A stretch of 64,000 bases of DNA from an uncultured Paracoccaceae bacterium (lineage in GTDB: Bacteria > Pseudomonadota > Alphaproteobacteria > Rhodobacterales > Rhodobacteraceae), in the NCBI GenBank assembly GCA_947493335.1, contig CANLQO010000001.1:1054001-1118000 (forward strand), given 5' to 3'. Made by a program: the position numbers and the translations under genes. The notes under the pieces were generated by a model that was given only the letters and a program-made list of their open reading frames with translations, was not told the DNA's origin and did no database searches. Shown here piece by piece: positions 16,001-24,512 of this stretch (its first letter is position 1; every line of letters starts with the position of its first letter).

Positions 16001-16042
16001 GTTAACGATAACGGGTGGCTGGGCTTCTGCGTTAACGCTAAC
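16001..16042. promoter_or_regulatory. Two LacI-type palindromes upstream of gap copy 2
   Basis: GTTAACGATAAC (16001-16012) and GTTAACGCTAAC (16031-16042) both follow GTTA-ACGN-TAAC with a central CG and are exactly 30 bases apart, close to three helical turns. They lie 88-129 bases upstream of the gap start. The pattern fits a LacI-family regulator of central carbon metabolism; CceR is the known one in Rhodobacter sphaeroides, but equating the sites is inference. Confidence 0.5.
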
Positions 16043-16147
16043 CGTTTGCGGTAGCAGTCGCTCAGATCAGGTCTGCAATTGACGACAATTGCGAGATGGC
16101 GAATCGTGCCATCGCGACCGGCAACATGCGGTGCTGGGAATGAGACA

Positions 16148-16174
16148 GAAAAGGCCGGGCAACTGGCCCGGCCT
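16148..16174 (-). terminator. Intrinsic terminator of tkt
   Basis: On the minus strand AGGCCGGGC-CAGT-T-GCCCGGCCT followed by TTTTC: a 9-bp GC stem (16152-16160 with 16166-16174), 23 bases after the tkt stop codon. Confidence 0.88.
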
Positions 16175-16196
16175 GAAAATTGTTTGCTTTGCAGGC

Positions 16197-18215
16197 TTAG
16201 CTTAGCAGATCGCGGACCTTTTGTGCCGTGGCCTCGGGCGTGATGCCGAACTTTTCAAAAAGTGTTCCGGCAGGCGCAGATGCGCCAAAGCCCATCATGC
16301 CCACAAACCCGGCCTTCTTGGCGTTGCCACGTTCGCCCAGCAGATAACGATCCCAGCCCAGTTGCACGCCTGCCTCAATGGCGACGCGGACGGGCCCCGC
16401 GGGCAAGACGCGCTTGCGAGTTTTCTCGTCCTGTTGGTCGAAAAGTTCCCAGCACGGCATGGAAACCACGCGGGTGCCAATGCCTTCGGCCTCAAGAATG
16501 TCACGGGCCGCCAGCGCCACTGATACCTCTGAACCGGTGGCCATCAGGATCGCCTGACGCTTTCCGGTTGCCTCTGCCAGCACATATGCGCCTTGGGCAG
16601 AAAGGTTTTTGGTTTTGTGTTCGGTGCGGACAGTGGGCAGACCCTGGCGGGACAGGCACAGAACGTGCGGCGTCTTTTCAGAGGTCAGTGCCAGTTCCCA
16701 GGCTTCGGCGACTTCGACCGCGTCGGCCGGACGTACAACATTCATGTTCGGCGTCGCGCGGAGCATGGCAAGATGTTCCACCGGCTGATGCGTTGGACCA
16801 TCTTCGCCAAGGCCGATGCTGTCGTGGGTCATCACATATGTGACGGGCACCCCCATCAGTGCAGAAAGCCGCATGGAGCCACGGGCATAATCTGTGAAGC
16901 ACATGAATGTGCCGCCATAAGCGCGGGCCCCGCCGTGCAAGGCCATCCCGTTCATCGCTGCCGCCATGCCGTGTTCGCGCACGCCGTAGTGAATGTAGCG
17001 ACCTTTGCGGTTACTTGGATCAAAGACGCCCATATCGGATGTCTTTGTGTTGTTGGACCCGGTCAGGTCAGCAGAGCCACCGATTGTTTCCTGCATGATG
17101 GGGTTGATCACTTCGAGCGTTTTTTCTGAGGACGCCCGTGTGGCGAGCTTTGGCGCGCTGTCGGTCATCTGTTTTTTGAACGCGCGGATGGTGGCGGCAA
17201 GCTTCTTTGGTGCGTCACCTGCAAAAGCGCGGTTGAACTCGGCCTGCTTGGAGGCAGAGAGTTTGGCAAAGCGCGCCTCCCATGCTGCGCGTGCTTCTTT
17301 GCCACGTGTCGCGGTCGCCTCCCATTGGGATTTGACGTCTGCAGGGATTTCAAATGGGCCATAGTTCCAGCCATAGGCCTTTTTGGCGTCGAGCAGCTGT
17401 TCGGCATTCGTCAGAGCGCCGTGACCTTTGGACGTGTCCTGCGCGGCATGCCCTAGCGCGATATGCGTTTTGCACGCGATCATTGAGGGGCGCGGGTCCT
17501 TTTTTGCGGCGACAATAGCCGCGTCAATCGCATCGGGGTCGTGGCCGTCAATGGACTGCACATGCCAGCCTGATGCCGCAAATCGGGCAGGCTGATCGGT
17601 GACATCCGCCAGATCAACGGTGCCATCGATGGTGATGTTATTGTCATCGAAAAACACAACCAGATGCGACAGCTTTTGCATGCCGGCAAGGCCAATGGCT
17701 TCCTGGCTGACACCTTCCATCAGGCAGCCATCACCCGCGATCACATAGGTATAGTGATCCACGATGCTTTTGCCATAACGCGCGCGCTGGATCTCTTCGG
17801 CGATGGCGAAGCCGACAGAATTGGCGATGCCCTGGCCCAGGGGACCGGTTGTCGTCTCGATCCCGGTGGCATGTCCATATTCGGGGTGACCGGCGGTCTT
17901 GGCCCCCCATTGGCGGAAATCTTTGAGTTGCTGCAGCGTCATGTCTGCATAGCCGGTAAGATGCAGCAGGGAATATAGCAGCATTGAGCCGTGGCCCGCG
18001 GACAGGATGAATCTGTCGCGGTCAGGCCAGTTGGGTGCCGCTGGATCAAAGTTCAGATGCTTTTCGTAGAGCACGGTTGCAACATCAGCCATGCCCATCG
18101 GCATGCCAGAGTGTCCAGAATTTGCGGCGGCAACGGCGTCCAGCGTCAGCGTGCGGATTGCTGCGGCTTTCATCCAATGATCGGGGTGCTGGGCGCGGAG
18201 GGTCGCAATGTCCAA
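16197..18215 (-). CDS. tkt: Transketolase
   Basis: Thiamine-diphosphate enzyme of the pentose phosphate and Calvin-type pathways, about 672 residues. It shows [14 protein letters not shown], the TPP motif region [13 protein letters not shown] ... DDNNITIDG, and a central pyrimidine-domain segment [15 protein letters not shown]. Start is uncertain: homologues usually begin at the [14 protein letters not shown] position, here a TTG at 18215 with AGGA 8 bases upstream; in-frame ATG at 18257 (MTSPNIRF) would add 14 residues. Upstream partner of gap copy 2 on the same strand, with its own terminator between. Confidence 0.93.
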   Translation of the reverse strand: MDIATLRAQHPDHWMKAAAIRTLTLDAVAAANSGHSGMPMGMADVATVLYEKHLNFDPAAPNWPDRDRFILSAGHGSMLLYSLLHLTGYADMTLQQLKDFRQWGAKTAGHPEYGHATGIETTTGPLGQGIANSVGFAIAEEIQRARYGKSIVDHYTYVIAGDGCLMEGVSQEAIGLAGMQKLSHLVVFFDDNNITIDGTVDLADVTDQPARFAASGWHVQSIDGHDPDAIDAAIVAAKKDPRPSMIACKTHIALGHAAQDTSKGHGALTNAEQLLDAKKAYGWNYGPFEIPADVKSQWEATATRGKEARAAWEARFAKLSASKQAEFNRAFAGDAPKKLAATIRAFKKQMTDSAPKLATRASSEKTLEVINPIMQETIGGSADLTGSNNTKTSDMGVFDPSNRKGRYIHYGVREHGMAAAMNGMALHGGARAYGGTFMCFTDYARGSMRLSALMGVPVTYVMTHDSIGLGEDGPTHQPVEHLAMLRATPNMNVVRPADAVEVAEAWELALTSEKTPHVLCLSRQGLPTVRTEHKTKNLSAQGAYVLAEATGKRQAILMATGSEVSVALAARDILEAEGIGTRVVSMPCWELFDQQDEKTRKRVLPAGPVRVAIEAGVQLGWDRYLLGERGNAKKAGFVGMMGFGASAPAGTLFEKFGITPEATAQKVRDLLS

Positions 18216-18419
18216 GGGTCTGATCCTGTTGTTAAAGCGTATGTTGGGGGACGTCATATCAGGGCAGTGACATAGTTCAAGCATTCAGGACACATGCATG
18301 AAGCGCGCCCGGTAAGCGGTTTAGAATAAAGCAAATCATCTGGTTTGCGACAGCAATGCTGATGGCATAGTCTTTCTGGCAAGAGGCACGATTCGGCTGG
18401 AAACAGGGCTTCGGGACAG

Positions 18420-18510
18420 ACCCTGGCCGGTCGAGAAGGAGTTGAACCCGACGGGGGTGCCCGGAAGGGTTCGGCGGGCAACGGAGAGGCCCGCAGGAAA
18501 GGACAGGCAA
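18420..18510 (+). promoter_or_regulatory. Structured leader of the coiled-coil/zapA operon
   Basis: Two stable hairpins follow each other just before the ribosome binding site: GAACCC-GA-CGGG-GGTG-CCCG-GAA-GGGTTC (18444-18472) and GCGGGC-N9-GCCCGC (18474-18494); GACC-N6-GGTC (18419-18432) may add a third. The second stem ends directly at AGGAAAGG, the likely ribosome binding site for ATG 18511. No T-run follows, so attenuation by termination is not indicated. Not matched to a known RNA family from memory. Confidence 0.4.
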
Positions 18511-18978
18511 ATGAGCGAAATCAATGCATTAGAGGGCCGCATTACGGCAGCACTTGAACGGATCAGCGCAGGTATGACGCAGATCAGTCAATCGGCGCCG
18601 ACGGGTGATGCCACAGGTCTACAGGCCCAACTGGACGAAGAACGGACTGCGAATGCGCAATTGGTCGAACGGGTCAAAGTTCTGAAAGAACGTCAGGACA
18701 GCCACATCGCCGAGCTTGAGGCGCGGGTTTCCGCGCAGTCCGATCAACTGGCGCAGCTTGACGGCGAATTGCAGCGCATGCGCGCGTCCCATGCCGACCT
18801 TCGAGAATTAAATGCGCAATTGCGCAGTGCTGCGGCGGACGGGGCAGCGGACCCCGAAATGATTAACCGTGCGCTGATCGCGGAAATTGACGCGCTCAAT
18901 GCCCAGCGCAGCGCGGATGCCGCCGAAGTGGACGCAATCTTGTCTGAACTGAAACCGCTGATCGAGGAGGCCTCCTGA
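18511..18978 (+). CDS. Coiled-coil protein upstream of zapA
   Basis: 155 residues from ATG 18511 (AGGAAAGGACA upstream). Nearly all of it is heptad-like and rich in Ala, Glu, Gln and Leu (LEGRITAALERISAGMTQI, RVKVLKERQDSHIAELEARV). The stop overlaps the zapA start in TGATG, so the two are coupled. A short coiled-coil partner next to zapA suggests a role in division-ring organisation similar to ZapB, but no sequence evidence ties it to that family. Cytoplasmic, no signal. Confidence 0.75.
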   Translation: MSEINALEGRITAALERISAGMTQISQSAPTGDATGLQAQLDEERTANAQLVERVKVLKERQDSHIAELEARVSAQSDQLAQLDGELQRMRASHADLRELNAQLRSAAADGAADPEMINRALIAEIDALNAQRSADAAEVDAILSELKPLIEEAS

Positions 18979-19361
18979 TGCCCCAAGTTGAAGTCGCTAT
19001 TGGTGGTCGCACCTTCGAAGTCGCTTGCCAGGAAGGTGAAGAGCATTTTCTCTACTCTGCTGCACAAATGCTGGACAGCGAAGCGGCGCATCTTTCAGGC
19101 CAGATTGGTCGTATGCCCGAGGCGCGAATGCTGCTGATGTCAGGCCTGATGTTGGCCGATAAAACCGCCGGACTTGAAGAAAAGCTGAAGGACGCCGAAA
19201 CCCGGATGGCTGGGCTGCAGGCACAGATAGATCAGTTGCAGTCGCGTCAGCCCGAAAAAGTCGAGGTGCCGGTGGTGCCGTCTGAAGTGACTGATACGCT
19301 GGCAGAGATCGCCGCCCGCGCCGAGGCTCTGGCCGATCAAATCGAACAGAAAGCCAGTTAA
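18978..19361 (+). CDS. zapA: Cell division protein ZapA
   Basis: 127 residues. The N-terminal globular part has VEVAIGGRTFEVACQEGEE, then the dimer helix with MLDSEAAHL and RMLLMSGLMLADK, followed by a long coiled coil to the C-terminus. ZapA binds FtsZ and promotes filament bundling at midcell. The C-terminal tail (PEKVEVPVVPSEV...) is a little longer than in enterobacterial ZapA. Coupled to the coiled-coil gene upstream and followed by a terminator. Confidence 0.88.
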   Translation: MPQVEVAIGGRTFEVACQEGEEHFLYSAAQMLDSEAAHLSGQIGRMPEARMLLMSGLMLADKTAGLEEKLKDAETRMAGLQAQIDQLQSRQPEKVEVPVVPSEVTDTLAEIAARAEALADQIEQKAS

Positions 19362-19380
19362 GCCATTGAAATAAAAGACG

Positions 19381-19412
19381 AGGCGGCGCAAATGAGCGCC
19401 GCCTTTCTTGTT
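19381..19412 (+). terminator. Intrinsic terminator of the zapA operon
   Basis: AGGCGGCG-N8-CGCCGCCT (19381-19388 with 19397-19404) followed by TTCTTGTTGT, 20 bases after the zapA stop codon. Confidence 0.8.
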
Positions 19413-19430
19413 GTGTGATGGTGATTTCGA

Positions 19431-19790
19431 CTAGGCGTTGGCTTCGCGGATTTTGTCCGCAGCTTCCTTGTCAAAGCCCACGCCATTGTCAGCAAACAGT
19501 GTGTCGAGCTCACCTGATAAAGTCATCTCGGTGACGATGTCACAGCCGCCGATGAATTCACCCTTCACATAAAGCTGTGGGATCGTTGGCCAGTCGGAAT
19601 AATCCTTGATGCCTTGGCGGATACCTTCATCTGCCAATACGTTCACGTCGGCAAATTCGACGCCCATGAAATTCAACACACCTGCCACACGGGACGAAAA
19701 CCCGCATTGCGGCATTGATTTGGTTCCTTTCATAAACAGCACAACATCGTTGGCGGTGACGGTTTCCTTAATCTGGGCTTCGGCGGTCAT
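19431..19790 (-). CDS. grxD: Monothiol glutaredoxin (Grx4 type)
   Basis: 119 residues with the CGFS active site (29-32), WPTIPQLYVKGEFIGGCDIV and the GSH-binding pattern of class II glutaredoxins, which hold a bridging [2Fe-2S] cluster and deliver it to client proteins. Grx4 works with BolA proteins, and a bolA-family gene lies two positions upstream in the same operon. The start overlaps the stop of the unknown gene by 4 bp. Confidence 0.95.
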   Translation of the reverse strand: MTAEAQIKETVTANDVVLFMKGTKSMPQCGFSSRVAGVLNFMGVEFADVNVLADEGIRQGIKDYSDWPTIPQLYVKGEFIGGCDIVTEMTLSGELDTLFADNGVGFDKEAADKIREANA

Positions 19791-20104
19791 TGGTCTGTGT
19801 CCTTACTGCGTTGGAACGTCTCATGATAGTGACGCGCGTAATCCGCGTCGTCCTTGAATTTTGTCGGGGCGGAATTAGTTGCCATCGCCATGAAAGAGCC
19901 GCGGTTGCGACGCTCTGACATGATGTCATTGGTGCGGTCAAGCGATTGGTTGCGACGTTCAACACCGGCAACATGCGCCATGTCAATTGCCTCCAGCCCC
20001 AAATGGTCTTCGGCATCGGTTGCCTTTGGTTGGGCGTCCTCCCAAAGAGCGGAAAGCGGACGTCGTTGCGGCGTTACAAGCCATTTCAACGTGCGCAACA
20101 CCAT
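19787..20104 (-). CDS. Unknown protein between bolA and grxD
   Basis: 105 residues, hydrophilic, with MVLRTLKWLVTPQRRPLSALW at the N-terminus and an internal segment RTNDIMSERRNRGSFMAM. No domain recognised. It abuts the bolA stop and overlaps grxD by 4 bp, so it is translated with them; the same arrangement is common in Rhodobacterales from memory. The context suggests a role around Fe-S cluster transfer, but that is inference. Confidence 0.65.
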   Translation of the reverse strand: MVLRTLKWLVTPQRRPLSALWEDAQPKATDAEDHLGLEAIDMAHVAGVERRNQSLDRTNDIMSERRNRGSFMAMATNSAPTKFKDDADYARHYHETFQRSKDTDQ

Positions 20105-20338
20105 CTAGTCGGGCGCCTTGGTGGTCAGCGCCAGCGCGTGCAATTCCCCGTTTGATCCATCCATCTTGCCCTTAAGGGCAGCATAAACGGCGCGTTGCTG
20201 TTGCACGCGGTTCTTGCCGCGAAAGCTTTCATCGATCACTTCGGCAGCAAAATGCGCGCCATCGTCGCCTTGCACAGCGATTTTCGCGTCGGGAAAGCTT
20301 TCGCGCAAAAGGGTCTCAATGTCGTGGGCTGTGATCAT
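20105..20338 (-). CDS. bolA: BolA/IbaG-family protein
   Basis: 77 residues with the class II KH-like BolA fold: ITAHDIETLLRESFPDAKIAV, FAAEVIDESFRGKNRVQQQRAVYAAL and HALALTTKAP at the C-terminus. BolA proteins pair with monothiol glutaredoxins to bind and pass on [2Fe-2S] clusters; grxD is in the same operon. The short length and C-terminal HALAL suit the IbaG/BolA2 branch. Confidence 0.88.
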   Translation of the reverse strand: MITAHDIETLLRESFPDAKIAVQGDDGAHFAAEVIDESFRGKNRVQQQRAVYAALKGKMDGSNGELHALALTTKAPD

Positions 20339-20436
20339 TTGGGCTCTCGTTCGGTTGCATTCAATTTAGGCACCGTTGCGCGCAGCGGCAAGTGGCTGCC
20401 GCCAACGATCCCTTGAAGTCGCACTACACTGGCACC

Positions 20437-22596
20437 CTAAGCGACGGCTTTGGCAAAGGACGTGCGGAATAGCTCGGACAACTCTGCAAGAGGGGCAGAA
20501 ACCGAACCAATCGTGATATCCGCGCCGCCCGCCTTTCCGACGGTGCTGAGTGGTACACCTTGCTTTCCTGCGGCGATCATCAACGCCTCTGCCTGATCAA
20601 AGTTACAGGCAATCAGATAGCGTGCCTGATCTTCACCAAACAGCGTTGGTGTGTCCGCGACATCTAGCGTGATCCCGACGCCTGCTGCCTCGGCCATTTC
20701 AAATGCCGCAAGCGCAAGACCACCGTCAGATAGATCGCTACAGGCCCGGATCAGATGATGGTGCGCCCGAACGAAGTCGCCATGACGCTTTTCGGCGGCA
20801 AGATCGACCTGTGGCGCGTCGCCTTCAGCGCGGCCATAGACCTCTGCCAACAAGGCCGATTGGCCAAGGTGCCCGGCTGTCTCACCCACAAGCAAAAGCA
20901 CGTGTCCCTCGCGAAGCTGTCCGGTGATCATGTGTTCGGGATCGGAAATCAGCCCAACGGCACCGATGGTTGGTGTCGGCAGAATGCCTTTGCCATCGGT
21001 TTCGTTATAAAGAGAGACATTGCCCGAGACGATGGGCATATCCAGCGCGCTGACGGCTTCCCCGATGCCCTGAATCGCGCCGACAAACTGCCCCATGATG
21101 GCAGGTTTTTCAGGGTTGCCGAAATTCATGTTGTCGGTCGTCGCAAGCGGGGTGGCCCCGACAGATGTCAGGTTGCGGTAAGCCTCTGCCACAGCCTGTT
21201 TGCCGCCTTCGACCGGGTTGGCTTTGACGTAGCGAGGTGTCACGTCAGAGGTGAAGGCTAACGCCTTTGGGGTGCCATGCACGCGGACGATACCCGCGCC
21301 AAGGCCGGGGATGCGCGCCGTGTCGCCCATGACCTGACTGTCGTATTGTTCGTAAACCCATTGCTTGGCGGCATAGTTTGGGCTGCCAATCAGGGCCCGT
21401 AGCCCATCAATAGGATCGACGCCGACGACGTCACCAAGCGGCTTGGCGGTCGGGGTTGGTTCCCACGGGCGATCGTATTCCGGCGCGGTCGAGGACAGTT
21501 TAGATAGCGGCAGGTCAGCCTTGACCTCTCCGTTGTGCATAATGAGGAAACGATCCTCTGGCAGGGTTTCGCCAACGATCGCAAAGTCGAGATCCCACTT
21601 TTCAAAAACTGCGCGGGCCTGGGCCTCAAGTTCTGGCTTGAGGACCATCAGCATGCGTTCCTGGCTTTCCGACAGCATCATCTCATAGGCTGTCATGTTC
21701 TCTTCGCGCTGGGGCACCTTTTCCAGATCAAGTCGCACGCCGAGACCGCCCTTGTCGCCCATCTCAACCGCCGAGCAGGTGAGCCCGGCAGCCCCCATGT
21801 CCTGAATGGAGATCACCGCGCCGGTTGCCATCAGTTCGAGCGTGGCCTCCATCAGGCGCTTTTCGGTGAAGGGGTCGCCGACCTGAACGGTGGGGCGCTT
21901 TTCCTCAATCGTGTCGTCAAATTCAGCAGAGGCCATCGTCGCGCCGCCGACGCCGTCGCGGCCGGTCTTGGCGCCCAGATAAACCACCGGCATGCCGACA
22001 CCAGACGCGGCAGAATAAAAGATTTTGTCCGTATCAGCGAGCCCTGCGGCGAACGCATTAACAAGACAGTTCCCGTTGTAGGCCGGGTCAAAACGGACTT
22101 CACCGCCGACGGTTGGCACGCCGAAACAATTGCCATAGCCACCAACCCCGGCCACGACACCGTTGACAAGCTGGCGGGTCTTGGGGTGGTCAGGCTCACC
22201 AAATGACAACGAGTTCATTGCGGCGATTGGCCGTGCGCCCATCGTAAAGACATCGCGCAGAATGCCGCCGACGCCTGTCGCCGCACCCTGGTAGGGTTCG
22301 ATATAGCTTGGGTGATTATGGCTTTCCATTTTGAAGATCACGGCCTGACCGTCGCCGATGTCGACGACCCCCGCGTTCTCACCAGGGCCGCAGATTACCT
22401 GTGGGCCGGTTGTTGGCAGCGTGCGCAGCCACTTCTTGGAAGACTTGTAGGAACAATGTTCGTTCCACATTGCGGAAAAAATGCCCATTTCCGTGAAGTT
22501 CGGATCACGATTCAGGATCTTCTTCACTTCGGCATATTCATCAGGTGTGAACCCGTGTGCGGCAATGACTTCGGCAGTGATTTCTGGATCGGACAT
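20437..22596 (-). CDS. purL: Phosphoribosylformylglycinamidine synthase subunit PurL
   Basis: Fourth step of purine synthesis. The 719-residue size is that of small PurL, which works with separate PurS and PurQ (not in this window), not the 1300-residue single-chain enzyme. Visible are [49 protein letters not shown] in parts (ATP-binding), and [20 protein letters not shown]. Encoded alone, 98 bases downstream of the bolA start in the upstream direction, and divergent from the HAD gene. Confidence 0.95.
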   Translation of the reverse strand: MSDPEITAEVIAAHGFTPDEYAEVKKILNRDPNFTEMGIFSAMWNEHCSYKSSKKWLRTLPTTGPQVICGPGENAGVVDIGDGQAVIFKMESHNHPSYIEPYQGAATGVGGILRDVFTMGARPIAAMNSLSFGEPDHPKTRQLVNGVVAGVGGYGNCFGVPTVGGEVRFDPAYNGNCLVNAFAAGLADTDKIFYSAASGVGMPVVYLGAKTGRDGVGGATMASAEFDDTIEEKRPTVQVGDPFTEKRLMEATLELMATGAVISIQDMGAAGLTCSAVEMGDKGGLGVRLDLEKVPQREENMTAYEMMLSESQERMLMVLKPELEAQARAVFEKWDLDFAIVGETLPEDRFLIMHNGEVKADLPLSKLSSTAPEYDRPWEPTPTAKPLGDVVGVDPIDGLRALIGSPNYAAKQWVYEQYDSQVMGDTARIPGLGAGIVRVHGTPKALAFTSDVTPRYVKANPVEGGKQAVAEAYRNLTSVGATPLATTDNMNFGNPEKPAIMGQFVGAIQGIGEAVSALDMPIVSGNVSLYNETDGKGILPTPTIGAVGLISDPEHMITGQLREGHVLLLVGETAGHLGQSALLAEVYGRAEGDAPQVDLAAEKRHGDFVRAHHHLIRACSDLSDGGLALAAFEMAEAAGVGITLDVADTPTLFGEDQARYLIACNFDQAEALMIAAGKQGVPLSTVGKAGGADITIGSVSAPLAELSELFRTSFAKAVA

Positions 22597-22658
22597 GGCT
22601 TTCCCCTCGACTCGGCATGCTTTTAGGGCAGGGTGGCAGGAAGGGGAAGGCAGGTTTG

Positions 22659-23261
22659 ATGGCTGATACCGTGCTTATGCTGGATGTTGATGGTGTGCTC
22701 GTTACGGGCCGACTGGATGGCGGCGCGTGGTCAGATCGACTGGAGGCCGAATTGGGTATTTCGAAAGTGGCATTGCAGGATGTGTTCTTTCGTAAACATT
22801 GGGCGAAGATCATTGTCGGCCAAACTGACATGATGCCACTTCTTCAAGCGGCACTGGACGAAATAGGCAGCCGCGTCGACGCTGCGGAGTTACGTGACTA
22901 TTGGTTTCGCCATGATGCGACAATCAACAGGGTGATGCTGCGGGAAATCGAAGAGATCAGGGCGTCCGGCGTTCCGGTCTGGCTGGCCACCAATCAGGAA
23001 CACCATCGCGCGTCATTTTTGCTGAACGATCTTGGATTGGCTGCACATGTTGACGGGGCAGTCTGGTCGGCAAAGGTCGGCGCAAAAAAGCCTGATGCTG
23101 CATTTTTTGCGGCTGCGACCGCAAAAGTTGGGCATCCAACAGAGTCCTATGTCTTTGTTGATGACCAATTGCAAAATGTTGAAGCGGCACGTGCATTTGG
23201 CTGGCAGGCACATCAATTGAAAAGCGGGCAGTCTTTGCGAGCGCTATTTGCGGCGATCTGA
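22659..23261 (+). CDS. HAD-superfamily hydrolase
   Basis: 200 residues from ATG 22659. Motif I MLDVDGVL (Asp9 nucleophile, Asp11), motif II with WLATNQE, motif III Lys in [10 protein letters not shown] and motif [13 protein letters not shown] are all present, with an alpha-helical cap between I and II. The plan fits subfamily IA haloacid dehalogenase-like phosphatases. Substrate cannot be read. The start codon is 63 bases from the purL start on the other strand. Confidence 0.88.
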   Translation: MADTVLMLDVDGVLVTGRLDGGAWSDRLEAELGISKVALQDVFFRKHWAKIIVGQTDMMPLLQAALDEIGSRVDAAELRDYWFRHDATINRVMLREIEEIRASGVPVWLATNQEHHRASFLLNDLGLAAHVDGAVWSAKVGAKKPDAAFFAAATAKVGHPTESYVFVDDQLQNVEAARAFGWQAHQLKSGQSLRALFAAI

Positions 23262-23270
23262 CGTGCAGGC

Positions 23271-23298
23271 AAAAAAAATGCCGGGCACGAGGCCCGGC
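23271..23298 (-). terminator. Intrinsic terminator pointing left, downstream of the LysR gene
   Basis: On the minus strand GCCGGGC-CTCGT-GCCCGGC (23280-23298) followed by ATTTTTTTT. The nearest minus-strand gene stop is 154 bases away at 23452, so it ends either a long LysR 3' UTR or a separate small transcript. Confidence 0.7.
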
Positions 23299-23322
23299 AA
23301 AGTCCAACAGGGAGGTGAAGCG

Positions 23323-23376
23323 ATGAGCGCGAAAGCATCAACCGCTTCGAGAATGCACATAGGGATCGTTTTTTGA
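23323..23376 (+). other. Possible 17-codon small ORF with a strong ribosome binding site
   Basis: GGGAGGTGAAGCG directly before ATG 23323 gives an ideal Shine-Dalgarno sequence, and the frame MSAKASTASRMHIGIVF ends at TGA 23376. No promoter is evident and conservation is unknown; it could be a short leader or a chance match. Confidence 0.25.
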
Positions 23377-23451
23377 CCATTCAAGAAATAATGGCTGAAT
23401 CAGAGCGCAAACCCGGTATGCGAATCCTGCATGGCTCCCTAGGGATTTGTG

Positions 23452-24357
23452 CTAACTCTCTGAAGCTTCGCGTATTTTTCGGCGATGAGAGATGATTTCA
23501 TCTTGAACAAAGTCGCGGAATGCGCTGATCCGCTTGGATTGGCGAAGTTCCTCGGGGTAGGCAAGAAAGACCGGGACTTCGCCCGATTCAACGTCCGGTA
23601 AGATCCGCACCAAATCCGGAAAATCTTCTGTTACGTAATCGGGCAACACGCCGATCCCCAACTTGTTGAGCACGCCCTGAAGCACGCCAAAGTAATTGTT
23701 GACGGTGAAAAGGGACTGGACGTCATAGCTTAGCAAATGCTGCACCATGGCCGCACCGGCGGCGACCTGCGTCGACGTTGGGCTTTGGCAGATCAGGCGG
23801 TGATTGGCGACATCTTCAATCGACGTGATCTCGCCCACCTCTTCAAGATAGGTGCGCGACGCGTAAAGGCGCATGCGCACCGACATCAGTCGTTTGCGGA
23901 TCAAATCGGCCTGGCTGGGTTCTTTCATCCGGATGGCCACGTCGGCCTCGCGCATGGGCAAATCCAAAACCCGTTCCTCGAGCATCAGATCGATCTTTAG
24001 ATCGGGGTAGAGTTCGTAAAGCTTTGGCAGGCGCGGGGCGAGCCAAAGCGTGCCAAAGCCAGTTGTCGTCGTGACCCGCAGATCGCCAAACACTTCCTCT
24101 TCGCTGTCTCTGATCCGAGCGCTCGCGGCTTCAAGGCGCTTGTTCATTGATTTGGTCGCGTCAAACAGCAATTCGCCCTGTTCGGTTAGAATCAAACCCC
24201 GGGCGTGGCGATGGAACAGCGTGGTGTTGAGCGATTCTTCCAGTGCGCGAACCTGTCGGCTGACGGCGGATTGCGACAAATGAAGGGTATCACCCGCGTG
24301 TGTCAGAGATCCGGCGTCCGCGACGGCGTGAAATATTCTTAGCTTGTCCCAGTCCAT
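23452..24357 (-). CDS. LysR-family regulator divergent from indolepyruvate oxidoreductase
   Basis: 301 residues from ATG 24357 (MDWDKLRIFHAVADAG; a GTG one codon upstream is the alternative). HTH at about 2-60 with SQSAVSRQVRALEESL, then the LTTR effector domain (TTTTGFGTLWLAPRLPKLYELYPDL). The gene is divergent from the indolepyruvate ferredoxin oxidoreductase with 155 bases between, so it may control it; the effector is unknown. GTTAAC occurs at 24377 in the gap. Confidence 0.85.
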   Translation of the reverse strand: MDWDKLRIFHAVADAGSLTHAGDTLHLSQSAVSRQVRALEESLNTTLFHRHARGLILTEQGELLFDATKSMNKRLEAASARIRDSEEEVFGDLRVTTTTGFGTLWLAPRLPKLYELYPDLKIDLMLEERVLDLPMREADVAIRMKEPSQADLIRKRLMSVRMRLYASRTYLEEVGEITSIEDVANHRLICQSPTSTQVAAGAAMVQHLLSYDVQSLFTVNNYFGVLQGVLNKLGIGVLPDYVTEDFPDLVRILPDVESGEVPVFLAYPEELRQSKRISAFRDFVQDEIISHRRKIREASES

Positions 24358-24512
24358 CACATGCCCGCCGCAATAATGTTAACGCTCTCACTGAAGGTTC
24401 ATTACGCTGAATGGGTGGCACAATGCAAATGAAGCAATCCAGCAAATAGGCCTTTATAGGTCAAACTTTCTGACCTATCATCAGGTATCGCTTCAACGCT
24501 GGGAGGTGCGTG

